DNA of 64,000 nt, from the NCBI GenBank assembly GCA_024138025.1, contig JAMXBD010001401.1, positions 124,001 through 188,000 of the forward strand, written 5' to 3'. The stretch comes from Combretum micranthum (Eukaryota > Streptophyta > Magnoliopsida > Myrtales > Combretaceae). Position numbers and translations under genes: made by a program. The notes beneath the pieces were generated by a model that did no database searches, had not been told where the DNA came from, and saw only the letters and a list, made by a program, of their open reading frames with translations. Shown here piece by piece: positions 1-11,373 of this stretch (its first letter is position 1; each line of letters opens with the position of its first letter).

Positions 1-240
1 TAATTAGATTAAAAAAAAAATAAACCATGAATTTTAAAAAGTAGAATTTTTTTTTTTTTTGCTTTAATCATCAAAAATAATTTTTTGGAAATTTTTTTTT
101 TGCCTTTTTTCGTTTTTATTTAAACCTAAACAGCCTTGAACCGTGGGTCATACATGTTGACCTGCCAGCAACCCACCAAACTGCCTATTCAATGGGCGGG
201 TCATGACCCATACGAACCGGCCCTTGCCGATGTCTATATA
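1..240. repeat. Degenerate repeat, possible hAT-like MITE end
   Basis: Positions about 136-232 are a GC-richer island in very AT-rich DNA, rich in GGGTCATGACCC-like and CCGGCCC words and ending in GCCGATGTCTA. Such words are common in the terminal parts of plant hAT-type MITEs. Only one end is inside the window, so no terminal inverted repeat or target duplication can be tested. Tentative. Confidence 0.25.
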
Positions 241-1424
241 TACATATACATATCCTAAAAATAAATAAATAAATAAGTTTCAATCAAGGATAGTAATGTG
301 TATATAATATCAAATTGTTATTAAAATCGTGAGGTCACATACTTTATAATCTATGGAGATTTTTCTAATTAAATTAGATGTAAATTAATTGAGTGTAGGT
401 TCGTGGTAAAATATAAGTTTAGGAATACGGTTTTACAATATTACACTTTACTAGTTCTATTATGTTTCGATTGTGAAAACAATCGCAACCTTAATTTGGA
501 TTATTGGTAACTGTTGAGAAGCTGGCCCAGCCGCCCATTAGGTTTGATTACTCTTGATAGTGGCTCATGGGCCATCACCATAATCTTTTAACTCGGAAAA
601 GTACAAAAATGATCTTAATCTTTCTTTTCTAATTTCTATGCCATGCATTCATGGGATTACTTTTTTGTTCAAGTCATCGATTTTTATTAGAAAAAATAAA
701 AAAGAAAAGAAAAAGGTCTCCATCAATTAATAATACTGATTCATGCTAGGCAGGACTATTTCAACCTGACATCTCCATCTTTCTCATAAAAATATTTCTC
801 GCACAACATTTTAATAGAACAATCAATAGACATGGTGGAGGAAATCTTTTGGGTCATTTTAAAAAGACGAGACTTAAATGATATGGAAGTAAATTTCTTC
901 TTCTTGTTTTCTTTTTTTAGCATGAGAGCAGTGGAACTAAGTATTAAAAGTTGGGTTAAGGGGAAAAAATAATTATATTTTAAATTATAATTATAAGAAT
1001 CCTATTGGATTGAAAATAATTCTAAAAATATGCTAGTTAAGAGACAAGTTTGAATTGTATTAAAATCATATCTACGAAGAGACGAGTTTCGATTATATTA
1101 AACAAATCTTTTTAAAAAAATGAGTTCATAAGAGTTATTTTGAACATGTCACCTAAAAAAATGAGTTAATAGACAAACTTAGCTTTTTGCCGTTATACTA
1201 AACTTGTTTTTTCACAAGTGAGTCCAACTTGCTTATTGTTTAGATTATTTACGATCTAGAGGTATTTTTGTAATATTTTATTAAAACATCATTAGTTTTT
1301 TTTTTTCATTATCCCATAAAAGTTAAGTAACTTGAAAGATAAATAAACAATCAATCAAACAAACAAACAAACAAATAAATAAAAGGGGATCATCTCTATT
1401 TTGCCATTTGGAAAAAAAAAAAAA
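241..1424. other. Intergenic AT-rich DNA, no gene seen
   Basis: I see no ORF with a recognisable domain, no RNA gene and no bounded repeat here. The stretch has poly-A/T runs and short AAAC/AAAT simple repeats (about 1345-1385). It lies downstream of gene A. Confidence 0.5.
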
Positions 1425-2670
1425 AAGGATAATGGCAAGTCAAGTACTATATTTTTAATTTTTTATTATTTAGTATCTCATCTTTAAATTTTGACAAATT
1501 AGTACTTATATGTTTAAAGTATGTGTGATATAATGTTTTCATTAAATAATATTTGACAAACATTTATTTTGATGGTAGGAGAATGGTAGGCAAAATACCT
1601 AGGTCTGTTCATTGAATCGAACCGAATTGCAAAATGTGGTTCTTTTATATTTCGGTTTGGTTTGTGATTCAATTTAAGAAGAGCATAAACGGTTACAGTT
1701 CAGTTCGATACCAAACCGTTTGAACCCTAATCGAACCGAACCGAACAGCTTCACATTAAAAGAAATAAAAAAATAAATAAGAGTCATTTTATTTATTTAT
1801 AACTCTTGAGCATTATATATTAGGACTTGTATTGCTCTAAGATTAATTCAACAAATGCAAAATTCTTATCATGGAATATATTTATAGGAGCAAGTTTTAT
1901 ACTAGGTTGCAACATCTACAACCAACAACATTGAGATAATTTAGAACTTTAAACTAATTAGTACAATAAAAATTTAAATACATTATAAGAAAGAATATTT
2001 AAGTAAATGTAGAATTAATGCAAAAGAATAATTTTCTTAGTTAGTGTTATAGATTTATTAAAAATATAGTTATTTTAAATTTGCATTAAAATATATTTTT
2101 AAAACGGTATAATATATGTTTTTGAAATTTTTAAATATATGATTTGATATAATGATAAGTGACATTAATTTTGTGCGACATTTCTTAATCTAAACAAATT
2201 TTTTGCTTGCGAACTCAAATGACTATTACTATTATTTATTGGAACTAAATCTTTTTAAAAGCGGTTGGAACCAAACGGAACCAAACCAAACTGCATGTGA
2301 AGCGGTTTCGTTCAAAACCCCAAACTTTAAAAGCTGTTTAGTTCATTAAGGATTTGAATCGAACTGTTTTGAATGCGGTTCGATTCGATTTAACCCCTGG
2401 ACCGAACCATCAAACCATGAACATCTCTAATAAATACCTATACTTGCAATATTTAGCATTTTAGTATCACATTTTTATATATTGGTAATCTTTGTTTAAG
2501 TGTGTATCTATCTCGTCATCAAAATAAATGTTCATCAAATATTATTTAACAAATAAATTGAATTGCACATACTTCAAACATATAAGCACTATTTTCCGAA
2601 AGCTAAAGATGAAATATTAAATTACCAAAATTTGAAAATTGATACATAGTCTTCCATCATCCCATCATTA
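1425..2670. mobile_element. Inverted-repeat (foldback) element with long arms
   Basis: The left arm (about 1430-1585) and the reverse complement of the right arm (about 2520-2670) are clearly alike. Both run from GGGATRATGG through a stretch resembling TTTAGTATCTCATCTTTA to TTAAATAATATTTGA and CATTTATTTTGATG. The arms are therefore long imperfect terminal inverted repeats, as in MULE-like or foldback MITEs. No coding capacity is seen. The centre is occupied by a second insertion (1601-2431). Exact ends and target duplication are unclear because both sides abut A-runs. Confidence 0.55.
1601..2431. mobile_element. hAT-like MITE, nested
   Basis: This 831-base insert is flanked by the direct repeat AAATACCT (1593-1600 and 2432-2439), the 8-base target size typical of hAT elements. 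The ends are inverted: AGGTCTGTTCATTG at the left, and the reverse complement of the right end reads AGAGATGTTCATGG. Both are followed by AACCGAA/GGTTCGG-rich sequence. There is no transposase ORF, so it is non-autonomous. It sits in the middle of the foldback element, so it is the younger insertion. Confidence 0.6.
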
Positions 2671-2946
2671 TTAAAAAAAAAAAAAGACAAAGTTTGGTTG
2701 AAAATCAACCTAATGTGCACCTATCTGGAGGCCATCCTCACTCGAGTCTAAATCCACCAGATCGCAAGTCCTAAAAAGGCAGAAAAAGGAAAAAAAAATT
2801 GAAGACATCATTTTGGTAATAGATTGAAGTCCACAAAGAAAGAAGAATATGTATAATTACATATATGTTTATATAAATTATGCCCAAAAAAATAAAAATA
2901 AAAATAAAAATAAATATCTTTGAAATGACTAATGCTATAAAAGGAA

Positions 2947-2981
<35 letters not shown>

Positions 2982-3035
2982 GGGGGTGGGGTGGGGTGGG
3001 TGGGGGTGGGGTGTGGAGTGATGATGAAATGAATA
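2947..3035. repeat. 34-base G homopolymer and G-rich array
   Basis: Positions 2947-2980 are 34 consecutive G on the plus strand, followed by TGGGGG/TGGGG/TGGG units to about 3020. Long G tracts of this kind can form G-quadruplexes. On the other strand it reads as poly-proline and supports no gene. It lies about 250 bases beyond the stop of gene A. Confidence 0.9.
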
Positions 3036-3285
3036 GGAGATGATCAATGTTTAGGAAGGTTATTGGATGAATAAAATGCTTAACGAAAATCACTAAGTTT
3101 TGTACTATGAATATCTCCACATTTCAAAATCCACAGTATATAATCATTGAAAATTTTTGAGTGTGCGGTTCTACCTTGAAATTCAAAACTGAAAACTAGC
3201 AATGAGGCATATTAAAAAGTAGGAGAATATCCAATCAAAGACAGTCTTCATCCCGATATGACTTTTGTGCACAGTATATGGACTC

Positions 3286-3598
3286 CTAGTGGCCACTTCC
3301 AGATATATGATCACTTGTAACAGTAAAGATTTTCCTACTACAGAGAGGTGACTGGTCATTTTCTGATATTCTAGAGCCAGAAAGGTCTAATTCTGATGAA
3401 GCAACGTCAAATTCTGGCAGCATTGAAGATATGTTCTCTAATTCCCTGACAACCTCTAACATGGATGGTCGCGCATTTGACTCTTCTTCACAACATTTGA
3501 GGGCCATTGCCATGATCTCCTGACACAATCAGAAGGATAGCCCCCATGTTGTAATCTATAACGGAAAACATGGATCCAGAATGATACGCTTCAAGTAC
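3286..3598 (-). pseudogene. Gene A terminal exon (kinase C-lobe and tail)
   Basis: The exon encodes the end of the kinase C-lobe (motif ALKCCEEESNARPSM followed by EVVRELENISS) and the serine-rich tail. The acceptor is taken at GATAAG before 3598. Compared with gene B, single bases are missing near the MGxYPSD segment (about 3550) and near 3525, so the first third is out of frame with the rest. The stop falls about eight codons earlier than in B, losing the conserved final SGVxPxxxPR seen in the family. About 12.8 kb of intron, mostly retroelement, separates it from the previous exon. Confidence 0.8.
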
Positions 3599-3836
3599 CT
3601 TATCTCACACAATCACGAAATAACATAAGCTTTTGTCATTGACGTAGTAATGATAATAATATTTATAAAAAATGACAAATAAGACACCATGCTGCCATGG
3701 CATGAAAATGATTAGTACACAAATGAGAGAACACAGATTCATGGAAAGTGTGTCATTCTTATATAGAAATACAATGTAACTTTGCTTTAGGTGTATTAAA
3801 GTTAGCACTACAATCATCTAATTTAATAACTTAGTT

Positions 3837-4345
3837 ATTGTATAAACCTTAACATAATATCAGAGTAGGAGTCTAGTAGATCATAAATTCAAATCCTTGT
3901 GCATTATAGCAACCTTTTTAAAAATCAAGTTATCCACTCAATAGGTTTTAGTCAAAGTCAAAATCCAGCTCGGGAGTTTGGAGAGTATTATGTAATAAAT
4001 ATAATAGTTCACACCATATTTAGATTAGATGGCTGTGGTGTGTTAACTAATAAATATAATAGTTCACATCATATCTAAAAGTTTAAGCTTTTAAATCAGA
4101 TGGTTGTGGTATAAATATTAGCATAGTATTGGAGCACGAGGTTAAGAGTTCGAATCCCTGTGCACACATTTCAACCCTATAAAAAAAAAATTAAGTTGTC
4201 TACTTGATGGACCTTAATCAAAGTCAAAGTTCCGGCCCACAAGTGAAAGGAGTGTTAAGTAATAAATATAACAACTCATACTGTATCTACAAACTTAAGC
4301 TTTTAGATCAAATGGTTATAGTACAAACATCGACATGGTCCTATC
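3837..4345. repeat. Tandem SINE-like or tRNA-related repeat units in intron of gene A
   Basis: About two units of roughly 270 bases follow each other. Landmarks recur in the same order: GTATAAAC..ATAATATCAGAG at 3840 and GTATAAATATTAGCATAGTAT at 4110, a TTCGAATCC-like box (3890 and 4149), TAGTCAAAGTCAAA, and GTAATAAATATAA (3991 and 4259). The TATCAGAG and GTTCGAATCC words resemble tRNA-derived promoter boxes of plant SINEs. A related decayed copy lies near 20590-20820. No poly-A tail or target duplication was established. Confidence 0.4.
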
Positions 4346-4588
4346 CTTAACAAGAGTTATAACTTAACTTTTTTTGTAAGATGTGATAACTCATTTATTT
4401 GGTTGAAAACTTTCTTCAGTGGAAAAATTTGAAATATTGCACTTGCACACCATAAAAAGTGGTAAAAGGTTTCTGTTAGCAATCTCGATTAAAAAAAAAA
4501 AATGCAAGGGAGCAGTTCAACATAGAATAACTAATCTAAAAGGCTAGTTAAATATGAGCTAGATTTCTAGATTTAAGCTGGGATCTAA

Positions 4589-5460
4589 TGATAGGAATCA
4601 TGGGTCTCTTGGATTGATAACTCAAATAAAAGCTAAAGGTTTATTGAACTTAGCTCAACAGATCCTTATGCATAACCCGAATACAGACGAGTTGAATGAT
4701 ATGGTATCTTCCAAGTGTTGAGAAATTACTCAATTTAAGGGGAAAATCATCAAAATTGCATATCATACCATAGAGACAATGATTCAAGCGGATCAAGAAA
4801 TTTAAGCTACAGCAGAGATTACCACCCTTTTCATGCTCATGACCCAGATGGTTCTCGTGATCCAAATGGTGATCGTGATCACCCCTTCCGTCATCCCGTG
4901 ATCCAAATGGTGATCGTGATGTTTATGGAGAAAATTGAGTGCCATAAAGATCACTGACCCCATCTCTATTGTGACATCGTCGGTGATTGTTTATTTCACG
5001 CCCCATGATGGCTAGAAGCTCGAAAAAGGATTCTGATCTGAGAGGATCACGATCGTGATCAACAGGGTAATACCGACCTTTGTTTTTGCACTGTTTCCCA
5101 TATTTGCCCTTGCTCGACTTGTGAGAATATAAAATGGTTATTAATGATATGTTTAGCAACTTTACGCTTGTTTTTGCCCTCATGAATATTGTATTATCCT
5201 TTGTAACAAATTGACTTCTTAAATAAGATTGAGATTTCTTTTCAAGATTGTTCTTATTGTTTCTTATCATCATGCATAATATCGATTGATTAGAACAACC
5301 AGTTCGATTCTACTTTTAGTCTATCATATCCAAGGATTGATCGATTATATACCTTTAATTTCCAGTTTTCATAAATCATAAAACCTAAAAACATACTAAA
5401 ACCTAAATTACAATTGAAGTACTAGATCCGCAAATTACTTGGATTCTCTAATATGTATCA
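4589..5460 (+). repeat. Left LTR of gag-only gypsy element
   Basis: It starts TGATAGGAATCATGGG and ends ATATGTATCA, followed three bases later by the primer site. It carries a short internal duplication of GTGATCCAAATGGTGATCGT (about 4858 and 4900), which the right LTR has only once. Length is 872 bases. Confidence 0.8.
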
Positions 5461-5463
5461 TCT

Positions 5464-5475
5464 TGGTATCAGAGC
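5464..5475 (+). other. Primer binding site (initiator Met tRNA), gypsy
   Basis: TGGTATCAGAGC is the complement of the 3' end of plant initiator methionine tRNA, three bases downstream of the left LTR. It fixes the plus orientation of the element. It is not a tRNA gene. Confidence 0.8.
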
Positions 5476-5577
5476 TTAGGGATGTGGATTGCAGTTTAGA
5501 GCTCTAGTATTGGATCCTTGTTTAGTAAGTTTCAATTATTTTGATTGCTTGTACTGTGAGTTTGATTATTTTTTAGG

Positions 5578-5796
5578 ATGTTAGGAAAATCTGATGTAAA
5601 GAATGAAGATAGCAAGGCTCCTAAGGGTAAAAGCATCATTTATATAGGTGAGTTCATGGATTTCATGAAGGAGATGATGCAAGGAATGCAAAATATGATG
5701 CACCAACAAGGAAAAACCCTAAAGAATATTGAGCAACTTGTTAGGGAAACCCTCAAACTCATGAAACACAAGAACAAGAGCATGTTGTGGAATTAG
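5578..5796 (+). pseudogene. Gypsy gag, N-terminal fragment
   Basis: A 72-residue reading frame starts about 100 bases after the primer site, where gypsy gag normally begins. It holds a methionine- and glutamine-rich helical stretch (FMKEMMQGMQNMMHQQ). The frame then closes and decayed, related sequence continues to about 5910, where the TRIM/copia composite is inserted. The rest of gag resumes at about 12346. Assignment rests on position and continuity more than on a diagnostic motif. Confidence 0.5.
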
Positions 5797-5915
5797 AGGA
5801 TAATCTAAGGGTTCAATTACCGTATGATGGAGTAGTAGATGGTCATGGTAGAGGGAGAAGGAATGTGTGATATCTGTTGTGTGGTTGTTGGGTAAGAGAT
5901 TATGAAGACGATTTT

Positions 5916-6109
5916 TGTTAGGGTGCAGGTGTGAGGTTGGAAAAATCCCACATAAGAAATATGAGACTTATGTGAAAGGTTTATAAGAGGGAAGCTCCAT
6001 TAACTTAATACCTTAAGGGTTATAGATGGTGTCAAGCTCATTTGTGTATTCCTTCGTAAGGTCCATTTGAACAATTTCTCCCAATTGAAGGCTTCCTTCT
6101 CTTCTAACA
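5916..6109 (+). repeat. Left short (TRIM-type) LTR
   Basis: It is 194 bases, starting TGTTAGGGTGC and ending CTTCTAACA. It contains the AAAAATCCCACAT and GTTTATAAGAGGGAAG words seen in plant TRIM-type LTRs, and matches 12113-12312. The 5-base duplication ATTTT precedes it. Confidence 0.8.
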
Positions 6110-6111
6110 AA

Positions 6112-6124
6112 TTAGTATCAGAGC
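6112..6124 (+). other. Primer binding site at TRIM/copia left junction
   Basis: TTAGTATCAGAGC, three bases after the left short LTR, is a one-mismatch initiator-Met primer site. The sequence around it, AACAAATTAGTAT, recurs after the copia LTR at 11943-11955 and is the likely recombination point. Confidence 0.65.
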
Positions 6125-6151
6125 CAAGAGTTTGGTTTTGTTTTCTCTTCA

Positions 6152-6780
6152 ATGGTAACAGTGAAGTATGATATCTTGTTATTGGAACGCACCATAAGAT
6201 TTTCTCTATGGTAGGTAAGATGCGAGCGGTTCTCGCATAGATGGATTTGGATGATGCGTTATTAGGGTTTGATAAAATGCATGTGTCTTGGTCATCGGAA
6301 AAAAAGCAATGTAAGGGTCAAAAAACACTTTCTTAAATTCATCTTTATTTGTCAAATCAAATATTACAAGATGCGTTGAAGGAGAAGACAGCTGTTGGAT
6401 TATGGCTAAAATTGGAGCTATTGTGTATGACAAAGAGTTTGGCCAGTAAATTGCATTTGAAGCAACGATTATACTCACACTGTTTGACTGAAGGTGGGTC
6501 TCTAGAAGATCACTTGATAAAGACATTGTTTCTGATTTGGAAACATTAAAGGTTAAGTATGATGAAGAGGATTTAGCTTTTATTTTATTGTGTTTGAGAC
6601 CTCATTCTTATTCAAATTTTAAAGACACAATTCAAGAGGAAGATCAAAATTAGCAAATAGGGATAAGATCTACAGGTATTGAAGGAAAAAAGGACACATC
6701 AAATTTGAATGCAATAAGTTGTGAAACAAAAATAAGAGAGCTGCTGAAAATCAAAAGAGGAAACAACCAGAAAAATCAAC
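6152..6780 (+). pseudogene. Copia gag (Tork/TNT1-type), decayed
   Basis: Translation from the ATG at 6152, in shifting frames, gives the UBN2-type gag of copia elements: FSLW near the start, the RLYSHCLTEGGSLEDHL region at about 6460-6510, and a CCHC knuckle remnant near 6672-6715 (CRYCRKKGHIKFECNKL). Several stops and frame changes interrupt it, for example TAG near 6199. It would have encoded the capsid of virus-like particles. It directly follows the primer site of the composite element. Confidence 0.65.
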
Positions 6781-6781
6781 T

Positions 6782-8304
6782 GAGGAGTGGATTTTGCATT
6801 CTAGTTGTACTTTCCATATGTGTCCCAATCGGGACTGGTTTTCAACATATGAAAATGTATCTAAGGATGTTGTCCTATTAGATAATAATGCTTCTTGCAG
6901 GGTTACAGGTATTGGTAACATCAAAATCAAAATGTTTGATGGTATAGTCAAGACTCTTGGTGATGTGAGACATGTGCCTGACTTGAAGAGAAATTTGATT
7001 TCATTAAGTACTCTTGATAAAAAATGGTGCAAATATACTGGCGAAGGTAAATTTTTGAAGATCAGTAAAGGATTCCTTGTGGTAATGAAAGGACAAAAAA
7101 GCAATGCCAACTTATATGTTTTGCAGGGTTCTGTGATTGTGAATGATGCAGCCGTCACTTCTTCTTCTTTGTTAGATGAAGATGCTACTAGACTTTGGCA
7201 CATGCGTCTAGGGCATATAAATGAAGCCGGTATGGGTAAATTGAGTAGAAGAGAACTTCTTGATGGGTAAGGCATCAACAAATTAAAATGCTATGAATAC
7301 TGAGTCTTGGAAAGAAACAGAGAGTCAGATTTACCATAGGTGCTCATAACATAAAGGGTACTTTTGACTACATCCATTCTGATCTTTAGGGGCTGTCTAG
7401 AGTGCCTTCAAGTGGAGGTTTTGTTTACATATTGACCGTCATTGATGAATTCTCTAGAAGAGTTTAAGTATTTTTCTTGAAACAAAAGAATGATGTTCTA
7501 CCCATATTTAAGGAATAAAAGACGATGATTGAGAAACAGACTGGGAAACAGGTAAATCGTCTTTGCATTGATAATAGTTTAGAGTTCTATTCTAATAAAT
7601 TTAATGTTCTGTGTAAGTCAAAGGGAATTTGAGGCATCTAACAATTCGTGTTACACCTCAAGAAAATAGGGTAGCAGAATGGATGACAAGAAGTATTATG
7701 GAGAAAGTCAGATATACGCTTTTTAATGCTTAGTTACCAAAGGCATTCTAGGCTGAAGCAGCTTCTATAGCATGTTATTTGATTAATAGGTCTCCATCAA
7801 CTGCAATTGAGAAGAAAACTCTACAACAAGTATGGTTTGGTAACCCTGTAAATTATTCAAAATTAAATATTTTTGGATGTCCTGTATATGCTCATGTTGA
7901 CAATGGGAAGCTTGAGCCTATATCTTTGAAATGCATATTCCTTGGTTTTAAACCTGATGTTAAGGGGTATAAGTTGTGGTGTCTTGAATTGAAGAAAGTC
8001 ATTATTAGTAGAGATGTGTTTTTGATGAAACAACTATATTGCATGACTTGTGTTCTAATACTTCATCTGATAAAACATAACAGAAATCAAGTATGTAGGT
8101 GGACTTTGAGATAGGTTCAGGTTCTACACCAAAGCCTACTTCTCAGCCTGTGATTACACCACCACAACCACATTATTCAATTGCTAAAGACAGACCTAGG
8201 AGAGAAGTTAGGCCTCTTCAGAGATATGTAAAGCCTGATTTGATAGCTTTTGCTTTGAATGTTGCAAAGGACGTAGATTTTGATTTGAACCCATCTACTT
8301 ACTA
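6782..8304 (+). pseudogene. Copia protease remnant and integrase, decayed
   Basis: Positions 6794-7270 encode the protease-to-integrase linker and the zinc-binding start of integrase (LWHMRLGHINEAGM). In 7280-8110 the integrase core is recognisable (DYIHSDL-like, a GVRHTP-type segment, then NYSKLNIFGCPVYAH, LGF and GYKLW) but is cut by stops, for example at 7388 and 7516. Positions 8099-8305 hold the proline-rich linker before RT. Catalytic continuity is lost, so the element is inactive. Confidence 0.7.
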
Positions 8305-8305
8305 A

Positions 8306-9291
8306 GAGGCTGTTACTTGTGATGATTATGGTAAATGGATGATTGCTATGCAGGAGGATATGGAATCCCTTCAAAAGAATAGTACATGGGATTTAGTGAA
8401 GCTTGCTAAGGGGAAGAAGACTGTTTGGTGTAAATGAGTATTCAAGAAGAAAGAAGAAACACCAGGAGTTGAAGAACCTAGATATAAAGCAAGAGTTGTT
8501 GCAAAGGGCTATAGTATTGATTTTACTGATGTGTTTTCTCCTGTTGTAAAACACAGCTCGATTAGAACATTACTAGGTATTGTAGCTTTGCGAGATCTTG
8601 AGTTGGAACAGTTAGATGTGAAGATAGCTTTCTTGTATGGAGAGCTTGATGAAGACATCTACATGCGACAATCAAAGGTCTTTATGGTCTCAGAAAAGGA
8701 TGACCATGTTTGCATGTTAAAGAAGTCTCTTTATGGCCTGAAGCAATCGCCAAGGCAATGGTACAAGAGATTTGACTCATTTATGACTTATCATGATTTC
8801 AGGAGAAGCAATTTTGATAGTTGTGTCTATTTTAAGAAATGTGATAATGGGTTTTTTTGTATATCTACTTTTGTACGTTGATGACATGTTGATAGCAGTC
8901 AATAATAGATGAGAGATTGAAAAGATTAAAATTCAGTCGAGCAGAGAGTTTGAGATGAAAGACTTGGGATCAGCAAAGAAGACACTTGGAATGAAAATTA
9001 TAAGAGACAAAAAAGCAGGTTTGTTGCAACTAAGTCAGAAGGGGTATATTGAGAAAATCTTTTGTAAGTTTAATATGAAGAATGCTAAGCCTGTTAGTAC
9101 TTCTTTAGCGGCTTATTTCAAACTTTCTTCTGCTTTGTCTCCACAGTCAGATGATGAGATTGACTATATGTCAACGGTTTTATATTCTGGTGCTATAGGA
9201 TCTCTTACGTACGCTATGGATTGTACATAATCTAATTTTTCATATGTTGTGATGTTGTCAGTAGCTACATGGCAAATCCTAATAAGGATCA
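8306..9291 (+). pseudogene. Copia reverse transcriptase, decayed
   Basis: RT landmarks appear in order: a WVFKKK-like segment with a stop (about 8428), FSPVVKHSSIRTLL (8531 on), QLDVKIAFLYGELDEDIYM, LYGLKQSPRQWYKRF, and the catalytic YVDDM-type motif near 8876-8890, reached through a frame change. Then come MKDLGSAKKTLGMKI and the SLTYA segment. The next part of the protein is displaced by the solo LTR at 9292 and resumes at 10823. Confidence 0.8.
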
Positions 9292-10822
9292 TGATTAGTT
9301 CCGATCTGAGTTTAACAATTAATATCCAATAATCCCTTCTTAATATCAGATCAACAATAGGCAAGTGCACCTATCAAATTATAGTATAGGAATGGCTTAT
9401 AGGGTTGTATTCCTCGGGCCCTGACAAGTACACTACTCGCCCTCTTATTTATTATCTAGCAATCGAATCAAATTAGTTTAATTAACTACTCAACTAGTTA
9501 ATTCTACAACTAAGCTATATTGGCTACAGAATTTTATCACAATAACATGTAAAACAGGAATTTGACAAAACTACTAACACAATATACAGCAAGGTTACTC
9601 CATCACATTAACATGACTTAACTAAATTCATCCATTTAATCACTTATCTGCGGAATTTCAATTCATGATCACTATTCTCATAATAGATCAATTCTAATCC
9701 TAATTGTATCCACTAGAATCTTTTCTAAGTAAATAGCCAATTCAGAATTGCATTAGAACTCTTATTATCCTCAAATTCCTTGAAAACATGCAGCAAACTT
9801 CCTATTAATATCTCTATCAACAGGAGTAATTTGTTCTAGTGCCTTAGATCTACTTAAAGGAATTATTTCTCAATCTTTTCCAATGAGATCTGATGTAGGA
9901 TTATGTCGTGCACTATAATTTCCTAACTTTATTGAAGACCCATCACTAGAAATTCGTAATTAAAAAGATTAATAACAAATACATATACAATTCATGTTAA
10001 TATGACTTCGTAACACCCTAATTACTACTCACTCATGCTGGGATATGAACACAAACATAGAACAAACATAACGATGACGGAATAAAACATACAACAAGAG
10101 TAAGATAAGAAAAGAAATAAAAACCCCTTTGAATTATGATAACGTAGATGTTTGTACACATACGAACACTTGGATCCAATCGTCTCTCTCGAGTTCTTCT
10201 TGGAATCCCAACTATACTACAATACGTTCTACTTCGACTAACACATAGATTTCTTCCTAATAGATGTGATGGTGTTCAGAATGAATCTCCCTTCAATATC
10301 CAATGGGTGTGGTGTATTTATGTCTAAAACACTTTTCCTAAAAGTTTCTATATGAAAATAGACGACTTTTCTCTTTAATGTTCAACAGTCACACTGTTTC
10401 AAGAAAACGTAGGAAAATATTCATCACACATTTCCTAGAGTCACGACTGTACAAAGCACTTTCTCGACAATTTTCCATCTTGCACGAGCGTACAAGTTGG
10501 AATCTGCTTCATTTTCCTTCTTTATTGCTTCATGTACGGGCGTACAAGACCCCGTATTAGCCACTGTTTCCATTTTTTTCTCCATTTTGACAAACGCACG
10601 GCCGTACAAGCTGGACTCCCTTTATGCTTCTTGCTCCTTTGCTTGAATTTGATTGAATTCTCCTCACATTTCTTCTTTATATTGCCAATGTGCTCAAAAT
10701 TAACCTAATATATATATATATATATATACTAATTAAGTACCTAATCTATTAAGAATCCCATCAATAAACCATAAAAATAGACTCAATTTGCCATTTAAAA
10801 TGATGATAAATTATGCCTATCA
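9292..10822 (-). mobile_element. Solo LTR, Tat-like gypsy type, inserted in copia RT-RNase H
   Basis: The 1531-base block starts TGATTAGTTCC and ends TTATGCCTATCA, with perfect GATCA duplications on both sides (9287-9291 and 10823-10827). No coding sequence or second LTR lies inside. Copia coding resumes in register after it. On the minus strand it begins TGATAGGCATAATTTATC and, near its end, reads GATAGGTGCACTTGCCTATTG. That pattern is shared with the solo LTR at 31945-33607, which suggests the same lineage. It contains repeated CGNRCGTACAAG-like words (about 10445-10610). Confidence 0.8.
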
Positions 10823-11358
10823 GATCACTGGAAAGCTGTTCAATGAATTTTCAGATACTTAAGAAGTACTACTAATGTTTATCTACGATTTGGTAGAACT
10901 AGAGATGAAATTGTTGGGTTTGTTGATTCTGATTTTGTAGAAGATTTGGATAAAAGAAGATCACTTACAGGGTATATTCTTACTCTTGGTGGTTGTGCTA
11001 TCAGTTAGAAAACCACATTGGAAGCTACAGTTGCTCTATCTACTACTAAAGCTGAATATATGGCTATTACAGAGGCTTTTAAAAAAGCTATTTCGTTAAA
11101 AGGTTATTTGGTGAACTCAGTGATGATTTGAAGACCACTACAGTTTATTGTAACAGTTAGAGTGCAATTTACCTCACTAAGGATCAGATGTATAATGAGA
11201 GGATAAAGCATATTGATATCAGGTTTCACTTTGTTCATGATGTGATTGCTAATGGTGATATTTTTGTAAGCAAAGTCAATACTTATGATAACCCTATTGA
11301 TATGATGACTAAAACACTTCCTATAGCTAAGTTTGAGCACTGTGAACTTGCTGACTGA
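10823..11358 (+). pseudogene. Copia RNase H, decayed
   Basis: After the solo LTR the frame shows the copia RNase H features: FVDSDFVEDLDKRRSLTGYI (about 10920-10980), the LSTTKAEYMA segment (11040-11065) and the C-terminal NPIDMMTK region (11290-11312). Internal stops are present, for example TAG at 11007. It ends just before the purine tract at 11374-11391. Confidence 0.8.
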
Positions 11359-11373
11359 TTCCCATTTGGGGTT

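Noticed and set aside
2808..3120. Two proline-rich minus-strand ORFs over the G-run
   Set aside because: They are translations of the 34-base homopolymer and its simple repeat, with no domain, and frame length depends on run length.
5464..5475. Possible tRNA gene signals (TGGTATCAGAGC here and at 34573, 40563 and 63622)
   Set aside because: These are primer binding sites next to LTRs. No cloverleaf surrounds any of them.
6751..7281. 176-codon minus ORF
   Set aside because: It is the antisense shadow of the copia protease/integrase region on the plus strand.
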